DNA from: Bimastos eiseni
Lineage: Eukaryota > Annelida > Clitellata > Crassiclitellata > Lumbricidae
Reading direction: 5' to 3'
NCBI GenBank assembly: GCA_959347315.1
Contig: OY365813.1
Coordinates: forward strand, 14,130,016-14,194,015
Length of the DNA stretch: 64,000 nt
Shown: positions 27,250 through 39,200 of the stretch, piece by piece
How the letters are laid out: each line of letters opens with the position of its first letter
Numbering within the stretch: the first letter of the stretch is position 1
Position numbers and translations under genes: made by a program
Notes under the pieces: model-generated
Database searches by the model: none
Told to the model about the DNA's origin: nothing
The model's input: only the letters and a program-made list of their open reading frames with translations

Positions 27250-30200
27250 GAGTAGATGACAACATCGGGCAACATCTATCTGACCTTGTCAATCTGCTCC
27301 TAAAGGGAGGTCTATCCGAAGAGGTGAATGAGGTCATCTATGGGGCAAACCTTTTAGCCCTGAGCAAGAAGGACGGAGGCATAAGACCGATCGCCGTGGG
27401 CTACACATGGCGTCGTCTGGCGGCAAAGTGCGCTAATTCGCATGCGGTAACAAGGCTGTCTCAACTGCTCGCCCCCATTCAGCTTGGGGTAGGCATTCCA
27501 GGAGGCGCTGAGGCAGCTGTCCATGCGACACGTTGTTGGATTTCCACAATGCCTGAGGACAGCGTCCTAGTGAAGCTCGACTTCGCCAATGCCTTTAACA
27601 CTCTGCGCAGAGATTGTCTTCTAGAGGCAGTTGCTAGAGAGATCCCAGAGCTCTACCACTTTGCTCACGTTGCCTATTCAAACCGTCCACTGTTGCGCTA
27701 TGGCTCAAACACAATTCGATCCGAAGAAGGAACGCAGCAAGGCGATCCTTTGGGACCTCTGGAATTCTGTCTTGTGCTGCAACCGATTCTGATGAAGCTT
27801 CGTTCGGATCTGCGTATCGGATATCTGGATGACCTGACATTGGGAGGTAACAAGGAAACAGTGGCCGACGACGTTCAATTAATCGAGCAGGAATCAAAGA
27901 ATCTGGGATTGCTATTGAACCGCAGCAAATGTGAAATCGCGTCACAACACCCAGATGCCGAACAATGACCCTGCGTTCCAAGAGTTCACGAGCATAGCCC
28001 TCGAGGACATGACCTTGTTGGGTGCACCTCTAATTTCAGGTCCAGCTGTGAACATGGTCGTTAATTCAAAGGCCAATGACCTTGAGAGGGCAATCGGAAG
28101 ATTGTCCTTGCTTTATACACATGACGCTCTGGTTCTGCTGAGAAACAGTCTAAGTGTACCGAAGCTCTTGTACAGTCTGCGCACAGCCGTCTGTGCTGAT
28201 TGCCCGGGCTTGGCTCGGTTTGATCAACTGCTGAGAGAAGGACTGTCAACCATTTTAAATGTGGACCTTGACAATGACCGCTGGCTCCAGGCTTCTTTGC
28301 CGGTGAGAGATGGTGGTCTGGGAGTTCGTTGTGCATCTACGCTGGCACTTTCTGCCTTTCTGGCTTCTGCTGCTAGTACAAGCGAACACCAGGCATGCAT
28401 CCTACCAACAGAGTCTGCTGAGGAACCATATGAACTTGCGAGTTCAGCACTCAACGCTTGGAAGACCCTGACAGATGCAGAACCACCAACAGGAGCAGCG
28501 AGTCATCGCCAGAAAGAATGGGACCTCCGATTCACAGACAAGGCATGGAAAGGTCTGCTGGATTCCAATAACAATCCATGCGACCGTGCTCGCCTGCTGG
28601 CCTCACGAGCACCTCATTCTGGAGACTGGATGCTAGCGTCCCCTGTGACTGCCCTAGGCCTGTGCCTCTCAAACGAGGATGTACGACTGGCAGCCGGGTT
28701 GAGGCTAGGAACGACGCTCTGCGAGCCACATTTGTGTCACCAATGTCAAGAGAGCGTCGACGCAAAAGGGCTCCACGGACTAATTTGTAGAAGAGGCAGC
28801 GGAAAACATCAACGACATAGCATGTTGAACGATGTCATCTGGAGAGCTCTTGGCAGGGCGAAGATTCCAGCGCAAAAGGAACCTCTCGGCTTGCTAAGAG
28901 AAGATGGAAAGCGACCGGACGGCGTCACGCTCATTCCTTGGACACGTGGTCGATGTCTGGCATGGGATGTGACAGTGCCCGACACCTACGCCAAGCCACA
29001 TCTTGTCGACACATCTATCAGAGCTGGCGAAGCAACCGAATGCGCAGCTAAGACGAAGAGGGCCAAGTATTCCACCATAACCAACACCCACGACTTCGTA
29101 GCCCTCTCCTTGGAATCCGGCGGCGCTTGGAGCAGTGAAGGACTGCAGTTCATCTCAGAGTTGGGTAGTCGAACGAGTGCTGCAACCCACGATCCAATGG
29201 AGACGTCATTTCTGTTCCAACGTATCTCGGTTGTTCTTCAGCGTGGGAACGCCGCCTGCCTCTTCGGGACATTGCCAACACTCACTTAGCTCATCATGGG
29301 CGATAACAGCATAATGTGAAACATATATAATAATAATAATAATAGTAATAATAATAATAATAGAAATAATGACGATTTATAAGGCGCCATAAACGTGGCC
29401 ATACCACTGCAAGGGCGTCTAATGTTATACGTCTTCATTCATACCAAGCACAGTCTTGGCTCGTCTTTGCTTCTTTCTCCTTCGATTCTTGCACTGTGTG
29501 GGATTCTCTCAGCTGTCTCTGTTTATCTATTTCTCTCCATTTCCAAACCATCAGAGCCTTTCACCAATGACTTTTGTCTAGCAGAGTTGTCTCAATAATC
29601 GATACCTAATGATTGTCTTATATTATTGGTTCTATATTATATATATATATATACATTTATATATATATATAGATATATCATATATATGTTATGTGTGATG
29701 TCTGTCCATACTTACATAGATTTAATATATTCATTTATATATGATAGAGGCAATGTGAGAAACTGGGATTTTGTAAAATGTCTGATTTCTTGGATTTTAG
29801 GCAACATATAAAATCATTCACTTACGGTTAGGATTAGAGTTACGGTTAGGGTCAGGGTTAGTGTAGGATTATTGCAGGGTTAGGGTTAGTGTAGAGCTTA
29901 GGTTTTACAAATTGCCTAGGCATTTTACAAAATCCCTAATTTCACACATTGTCTGTAACATATAAACATATCATCAGTTTCTCGCAACATCCACATTGAG
30001 GCAGTGGATGTGAACTAGTGTAAGTCTGTGTGTTCTGAATGACCTTTGACACCAGTTAGCCACGGCAGCCATTTGTGATGAGCCACACTTGAAAGGCAGC
30101 ACTCACTACGTCAAGTGTCTAGATAACTAAGTGATCCGATTTCGCTTTGATTTCTTCCCACCTCTAGTCCTGCAGTTCTTGTGGCCAAACTTACATCTTG

Positions 30201-33200
30201 CAATATGATGCCTTTCCGCTGGAGTCCGGTATTTTCATTGTTCTCGATAACACTTTGACACCAGATAAAAGTCTATACCATAATCCTGAAACTTTGTCCT
30301 TCTCTATGTATGCTTGTTTGTCCCACTAAAGGGTTGCGAATGGATCGCTCCAGCAACATGAGAACGTTCACACAGCAAATTTCTAGATCAATGGTCAATT
30401 ATTCTCACCTCACAGTCGACTTTAAATTACAATGAATGGACATTTTTGAGTTTCGATATGGAGACATTCAACATAAATAAAGGCAAAATAAGCAACTTAG
30501 ACACATTCGTCACAGAACTGTAGCATTGCTCTGAAAAATTGCACTTGCAAATGAGAAACTCTATCTATACTAATGATATGGCGTGTTTCATATAACTTTC
30601 TCTTATGAATATACGAAAACTGTCATAACTAATTGTCTGTTCCACTAAAAACTTGAGAAAAGGAGGTCGACATCTGTCTACTGTATTAATCCCTGAAAGA
30701 AATATATAAGTGAGAGATAACCCTTTAAAGCCAGGAAAAGCGTCTAGTAACGTAGAATTACAAAACAATTCAAAAATTATACCCCTATTAAAGCAGAGCT
30801 GGCAGTTGAAGCGTCTTACCAAAAACAATTCTCCAGACGGCTGGGTGAGGTCGAGTAAATGGACCTAGAAGTTGAAAAAATCAGAGTCAGTATAAATACA
30901 AATTCCTTCTAACAAAGCAACAATTATTCATTGTAACTGTAAACTCGTATAATCGCAAAATTCCCAATATCCAAACTCAAAGTGGATATTCCACTCCAGG
31001 TACCAGCTCATTAAATGTTTCATTTAATCAATTAAATAATTAAAATTCAAATAAACCAGCACCTGTAAGAATAACTCGACTGCATATATTCCAAAGCATA
31101 AATACTAGTCTTATACTAATGTAAGTCTATTACATGAACTAAAATGAAAGGATGAATGGAAGGGTGATGAAACAGTCACCATGGAGACTCTGGTGCTACA
31201 TCAAATGAGACAATAGAGACCAGACTCATTAGGAGACATTAGAGAATGGAGTAATCATTTGAAAGCGAAGGACAATTCAAACCTAACAGAGTCCAGCTAA
31301 CGACTATATTATAACAAATAGGAGCCATATAAATTCTCATAGACTGACAGTAATAACGGACATAATATACTGAAAGGAAATGACAGGATCATCAGGGCCA
31401 CACTGAGGGCAGTGCCAGCGGTGATGTGGCAATATAGAAGGGGCGCATCTTTCAGGATTAAATAACTTTAATTATTCCATAAACTCCTTCTCTCCTGAAA
31501 TGTGGTATCATTTTTAATTAACCGATTTCATTATCATTATATATCCGTTATCCATAGATCATTATATTTAGCTCATTTTAAAAATATTTATTATTTTCCA
31601 TCCAAAATGAGTTCTTCGAAAGACTGTCTGTAACTGAATTTTATATTACATTCAAAATTCAGATAAGATAAGCAACGAAATTTGGGAGCGCCAGGTTAAT
31701 GCTAGGCACAGGGCGCAATTATAGCTTGGTACCGCCCTGAGGATAATTCACAGAATACAAATTATAAACATACAAACTCTGGCCGCTTCAAATGACATGA
31801 TGTCAAAGTCATGTGTAACCTGGCACGTGCATGCATAACTGGAGTAATACAAGCAGAGAGGGAGTAATCATCATGTGGAATCATTACGACCGTTTGCACT
31901 TCTATCCAAGACTTATGCGTCGAATGATAACGAAACAGATGCTGAACATGAAACTGAATTGCTGCAACGTTGGAGATCATCAAACCATGAACGCTTACTC
32001 GATCTAATGCAAAGAACGTACTGGCACAACTTGGTCCGGAAACTCTGAACATGCCAGACATCTGTGGATGGAAATGCGTTGGTTGGTCCCACGCGTGCGT
32101 GTGTGTTTGTGTGTATTTTTGTATTTATATAGCGCCTCTCACAGAATAACTATTCAGCACCAAAACCCAGCAGAAAAAGAAACAGAGTGAGAACCCGATG
32201 GAGAGAAGCCAGTCATAAGTTAGTCCTTAGTGATGGAGGAAGTGTGTCTCAGTGACCTGTGTAAGTTTACTGTGCAATGTTTTAGCTGACTAATGTAATT
32301 CTGGCAGCAATGACACTGAACATCGTAAATAGCTCAATAGGCAAGTTTGGCTTAATAGGTAGGCAGGGCCTAATAGTGTGACCTGATAGGTAAACTTGGC
32401 ATAATAGGTAGGTTTGGCCTAATGGATAGGCTTGGATTAATAGGTTGGCATGGCCTAATATGTAGGTTACTTTAGCCTAATTAGGTCAGTTTGGCTTAAT
32501 AGGTCAGTTTGTCCTAATAGGACAGTTTGGCCTAATAGGTCAGTTTGGCTTAATAGGTCGGTTTGACTTAATAGGTAGGTTTGGCCTAATAGGTCAGTTT
32601 GGCTTAATAGGTTGGTTTAGGCTAATAGGTTGGTTTGGCCTAATAGGTCAGTTTGTCCTAATAGGACAGTTTGGAATAATAGGTCAGTTTGACTTAATAG
32701 GTCGGTTTGACTTAATAGGTAGGTTTGGCCTAATAGGTCAGTTTGGCTTAATAGGTTGGTTTAAGCTAATCGGTAGGTTTGGCCTAATAGGTAGGTTTGG
32801 CCCAATACTAATAGGTCAGCTTGGCTTAATAGGTTGGTTTGGCTTAATAGGTTGGTTTGGCCTAATAAGTCGGTCTGGCCTAATAAGTCGGTTTGGCGTA
32901 ATAAGTCGGTTTGGCTTAATAGGTTTGGCTTAAGCCTTTAAGGGACGATGCTTCTTCCTCTAACACTGAGCAATGCCTTCAAGTTTTCATAAACCATTTG
33001 TGCTGGATTCATTTGAAAATCAGTCCCAGAAATGATAAACCAACAGAACTGTAATTCAGGAACCTTTCAAATTAGAATGCAGACAGGCAAATACAGCACA
33101 CCTAACACACTTAACAGAAAACCCACAATGAGCACCACTACTACCAGCAGGCAGTGCAAAAAAACTCAGAAATGACAACTGCATGTATTATTATTCCCCA

Positions 33201-36200
33201 GACTGTCAAAGTCGAACCGTACTTGAACTGTCTTGTAAGTACACTTTCAGGTATCACAATGAAATCGTGCATAGCTGACCTCTTGAACTGAAGTCTTAAG
33301 ACTGTTCAATGCTAATCTTAAGCCTTGATGAGACTTAACGTAAATCATCCTCACACACGACAATGTCAACGGTACACTTTGTGTCGGAAAATACACAAGT
33401 TTAGACCCTACCAACAGGGACCCTGAAGTAAACAGGCCTTCTTACGGAATTAATCTTCAGGGCAAAAGATTGAAATCATCAAAACTCCATTACTTACTTC
33501 ATATCACACTGCCAGCCCTTTTCAGTTCTCTTAGCTCTATGATGTCGCTTAGGTCATCTGTCTTGTTGAAATAGATCATTTCTCTCCTCCATAGCTCATC
33601 TTCAGGACATGCTACCTTATAGGTCTTCTCAAAGGACTGCAATTTGGAACATGAGTTTGATAAAAAGCAACCTTTTCAATGCAACAATGGCGCTATAGAA
33701 GCTTTTAGATTAGCTCTGCGACTAATAGGAAGCCAAAGGTCTCCATGAAACACCTCGTCGGCAGATTAAACAGCAAATTGCATGCGACGCCTGCACAGTG
33801 GGCGTCCGGACGACTTCTACCTGTGTTATATCTGTCCGCACTCATCAGCCAGAGGCAATGTTATTGACAAATGCAAGCTGAAAGCAATGAAGGAAGAGCC
33901 TGATGAGACCAGAAGGAGGGCTGAGCCCTCGTTCGATTGTGTCTCTTCAAGATAGACCGCTGTGAATGCCGGAGCTAGAGTGGAAACACAAGAGGCAATT
34001 CATGTTGAGCAGCAGTACTAGCTTTCATCGTTTTTCTTTGAGAGCGTGCAACACTGCGGCCAATTAACCAGGAGTCACGCTCTTTATTTCCTCAAAGGTT
34101 AGGAAAATAAGAAAAGTCAAGAATGGTTGAGATTTGCTTCCTAGGTGGTAGTTACCTGATGCCAGTAATGAAAAATTGGTAAAATTGGAGAGAAGGTGAC
34201 AATAATAATAATGTTAACAACAACAATAATGACAATAATCTGATAACAACAACAACAACAATAATAATAATAATAATAATAATAAAAGTAATAATAATAA
34301 TGATCAAATCTGGGTTGCCTGGCCACAGAGGAACCTTGTGGACTTGCTAGGTCTGATGGGAGACGCCTGGATGGTGTGACCCTAATTCCTTGGGAAGGTG
34401 GCAAATGCCTTGCTTGGGATGCCACAGTCATCAACACTCTAGCAGAGTCATACCGCACCAGATCAGCTGAGGATGCAGGTGCTGCTGCGGAGATCGCAGC
34501 AGACAGAAAAACATCAAAATACACCCCTAATTTGTCATCATACTGCTTTGTGCCATTGGCCTTTGAGACTCTGGGTCCTGTCAACCGGGATGGCCTAGCA
34601 CTGATCAATCTCCTTGGCCACCAGCTTGCCCAGGTATCAGGCGACAGGAGAGAGACCACCTTCCTCTACCAGCGCTTGTTAATGACTGTCCAGCGCTTAA
34701 ACGCAGTCGCGTTTTGTAGCACTTTTTCTATCAATAAAACCGTATGCGAAGACTAGCCATTCCAGAACAATGCTCCCCTAATTTTTGGAATTCAGAGGGA
34801 TCATGTGTACCTTGTGCGGAAAAAAATAATAATAACGCTATTAACTGTCTCTAAACAATTTGTTTCCCTCCTGAAGAATTACCTTGGGTAAAAAAAAATA
34901 ACACTTTGTATTGTGCCATAGAAGAACCAAGGTCAAAGAAAATTTGTCCAGTACATGAATATTAAAACTAACGATATTTATGATATTTGCAGATGATAAT
35001 AACCCTGGTTATTTACGATATATTTACTGTAGATATTAACATTGTATTTAATGTTACTATTAATGGACTTGAGAGGTAAACATGTTAGCACCAGAGTACT
35101 TGCCATTTGGAAATGTCAGTACACTAACAATGAGGAAGAAGAAGACAAGACAGCAGAAGCCACTCCAGATGTTGGCCTCAGGAATCGAGTCACTTCTGCA
35201 ACAGAGACAACAACAATGACTGACATGAGACAAAAGTCAGCAATGATTCAGCATCAAAAAAGATAAAATGAACATAGTTAAAAAAAGTACACAAATGGTA
35301 TAATTCCTTCATGATGATCATTTCTATTCGAAAGGCAGGTCCATTGGCTTTTATGCCACTCGGCGATGAGATGAGCGAGGTAATTTCTCGCTGCCTTCCT
35401 CACAGACAATTGCGGGTAAGCAACTTGTCCGTGGTCTATACACAACGGCTTCAGTTGGATTCCAACCTGGACCCATATGGTTACAAAGCACAGATAATCG
35501 CGCTATGCCACTGCGCCCTACAAATCCGTTTATAAAGAATTAAAAACAAAGAATGTTAATTCCATAGTAAGAGCAACTACACTGGGGCATAATATTTCTC
35601 AGAATAAAGAAATACCATGGACTAAAATCTTTTTTGACTCTTTCACAAATGCTACAAGTCTTCAACAGAAGCATCCGATACAATACAATACTAATGCAAC
35701 CGTATTTGATACAGCCCTGCTTTCATATTGTAGAAATGCACATGCGACCTTATGATATCTAGAACACTGATATGGTTTGACTGTCCAGCGCTTCAACGCA
35801 GTTGCCTTTTTGTAGCACTTCTCCACCAATAAAACCATCTGCAAAGACTTACCATTCCAGAACAATGCCCCCTAATTTTTTGACTTGCTCAAGATCTCTA
35901 CACAGTTACCATCTCACAGGTGAGTCAGGTGACCCAAATTGTACTCTTAATGTTACAAGCTATGCGCCCTAACCAATTGGTCAGAAAACTTGGCTTGCAA
36001 CGCTAAGAGTAATGTAATGCTATGGAGCACTTATATAGCGCCACTCAAATCAGAGGCACTCAAGACTCAACACAAAGCTAAACAGAAAAAAGAAAGTCTT
36101 CAAGTGCTTCCGGAAGGCAGCAGGGGGAGAGAGAGCAGTTCCTTCCAAAGAGGAAAGGGGAGGCTGTTCCAGCTGGTAGGGCCCACGTTGGGCCATGGCA

Positions 36201-39200
36201 GAGCACATGCAGGGAACCACCAGAAGTCCACAGGCAGAGGAACGAAGGGAAACCCGGTGCGGGATAGAGGAGACCCTAGTGCAGAGAGCCAGAAGGAAGG
36301 CAGGGGCAGACCCAAGGAGACAGTTACACATCAACGCAAAAGTTTTGCAACAAATGCGTTGAGGTGCAGGGAGCCAGTGAAGGGATTCCTGAAAAGCTCA
36401 GTTGAACAGCCAATGCATTCTCTTTCAAACCCTAGTTCCCATCCATATTTCTACCTTTTAAGAGCAATTCTCATTATATGTTTACGAAACTTCTAAAAGA
36501 TTCCTGACAGAAATTTTAACTCAATTACATTGCTGTGGAAGTCTTAACCATGATCCAAACTCCAAACAAATAAAAACCAGATTTGCCTGAAATAAATGTC
36601 TCTACACACTGCATTGCACACATAAAATTATGTCATAGCTCACAATAAATAACATGGCCTGCCATAAATTCACTATCTGGATAAGCAGCCTTCGAGCTCT
36701 GGCGTCTTGAGATTGCTAGAGGCTCCACAGTCAATGAGAGAGTCTGTATGCCCCACTATTAGAAGAGTAGCCTGTATTGCCTCCAGTGACCAACTCCCCA
36801 GTCTGTTAATCCCCAGGGAGCAGAAAGGCTCACCAGTCAGTTCTCGTGAGAGATGGCAGCTGAAGTAACAAGTTCCTATAGAATTTATGAGAAATTTATG
36901 CCAGTCAGAGCAAATTTTCTTGTGAATTTAATTTTTGCATACATCTTGGTTAAAAGGTTTTCGGATTCCTTAATCAATCACTTTTCATTCAGTGTATTCA
37001 GGAAAAAACCAAATAACAAAACATCTAAAATTAAAATTAAACACATGCTCAAGTTAAAATTAGGTAACAACGAAAACAGAAGTTCCCACATCCCAAACCT
37101 ACATCCGCCCACACACACCCACAAAAACACCCAAACACCCACACACAAAACACAGACTTATGAACCGACTGATAACAGTATGCTGCTCCATGTGGAACTT
37201 TTCCCTGTAGTACCAAACGCACGGGGTTGGTCACGGGAACACAAATAACTGGAGGCAACACCAGAAATTTATGAACAAATTCCCTTGAAGGCACTGAACG
37301 GCGGCATAGTTTTTGATTGCTTTAAAAATATTTATATGTAGTCATCAGCAAAATTGTTGGTCAAATCATGTATGACACATGTAACAGTTCATAAACCTTT
37401 CATGCAGTATACAGATAATTAAACAAATTTATATAAGAATATAGCATTAGAAAGAATTTTTAAAAGAAACCTGAAACTTGAATGAAATTCTGATTTCTTG
37501 TCAACATTATCAGCTAAATCCTTCAACTTGATCAGGTTCGTTTTCAACACAAGCATTTTCCGGTGTATAATGACATTATTATGGCCTAGAGGCCATTGAC
37601 GATTCCCTCCTCCTTCATCGAGGCCTGAGACTGGCACTATTAGAGTCTGGAGTCGACAGTGACAGAGTTTCATTGCATGCTTATAACCCTGACCTGCTAA
37701 CATCCAACAGCATCAAGGAAGTACTGAGTAAAATTAACAACATCAGCTAGCTCAAGAAATCATAAGTAGACAACACAGGGTTCCTCAAAATCCTTGTTGA
37801 GGCAGCAAACAACTAGAAGTATAGTATCCTTTTAAAGCTTACTTACTTACTCAACCCTTAGTCCTTTCCATACAGGTTTGCACCTCGAGCAACACATCTC
37901 CTCAGTCAGTCTCTGCATGACACAATTGGTTAGAGCGGCCAGCCCGTAACACGGAGAGTACGTGGTTCGATCCTTGCCTGGGTAAGTTACTGTGAAAAGA
38001 CCTTGAGCAAGTCCTTTGTGCACAATTGCTATGAAACATAACTGCAGTTGTGTACCTTTAAATTAATTTAAGGAAGCAGAATTTGAAATTACATATGTAT
38101 TGTATTGACCATTTGACAGCAGCCAAAAGGCTGTAAAACTGAGAAACATTAATGGCAGCATTCATTGAGACAAAACATGACCCCCAGAGCTTTGAGGTTG
38201 GGGGGGAGGTGCAAAAATTCCATGAGCGTGCTAAATTTTGAGTATTTGATGCCAAATAGAGTTCATTTTGGGCTCTTGTTTACCTTGTATAGGTAAACCA
38301 TTATTTCGAAATAAAAGTACCTAAACCATCTCGATGTGTGAAATAATTTGCAAATATTTTATATGTAAGGAAGTTTCGAGTTCGTATTAGCAGGGGACAA
38401 GGCTGGCTCAGCCTATACCCGATAAGCACTTGAACATAAATTAAAGCACACAAAAACAAGACCAATGCTAATAATAGCATCTGTTATATGGACATGAAGA
38501 AAGTACCTTCCAAGAACCTGTCAAAGGAAAAAGATTTGTATAAGGTGTTTACAAAGCAGGTCATAATAAAAATTTTCGTTGTAGGCTTCCCTGATCAACA
38601 AAGTGTCATGATGCAGATGAGAAATTTGAGCCCAGAGTCAGAGACGTAGAGCAAAAAATCCACGATCTCCTACTCATAAAATTGTCGCGTTTACATGGTC
38701 AGTTCCTAGCAAGAGCCAAGAGCCTTGAAAGTCAATGAAAAAATAGTATCGTACAGGGCCGTACCGCGTGCCCTGTGCCTAGCATCAATCTGATGCCCCA
38801 CATTTTGAAAATAGTGCATTTTAAGGAATAATAAGTTATTCCATCCTGAAATTTGAGCCCTTTCCATATTTGAGCCCTGGGCCTCGGTACGGCCCAGGTA
38901 TCGTATCCAGAAATTTGCAGCCTAAACTATTCAGAGATGCCTTAAGGACAGAAGCCTCCTGCAAATAAGTACGCCTTCAGGGAGTGAGGAGATGCAAGAG
39001 AGCATATTGTAAGTTTAGCCCATAACGGGGGAGGCCATTCCAAGCAAAGGGACCTACCACAGCAAATGCCCAGCATAGGCCTATCTAGCCCGAGGGACAT
39101 AAATATGTAAATATTTAAATATCCGACTGGTCAATAAAACACAAAGGGCTAACAGAGATTGCAGAGAGAGGCATACGTATGAATTCAAAGAGATATTTAG

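Noticed and set aside
27096..27250. Poly-Asn N-terminus fused to the reverse transcriptase of copy B
   Set aside because: It is the (AAT)n microsatellite read through into the retroelement; the natural N-terminus is missing.
35042..35266. Plus-strand 74-aa ORF
   Set aside because: Shadow of PTDSS1 exon 2, which lies on the opposite strand at 35104-35195.
37925..37990. Possible tRNA gene (A and B boxes)
   Set aside because: No acceptor stem pairing and a SINE tail follows, so treated as a tRNA-derived SINE.
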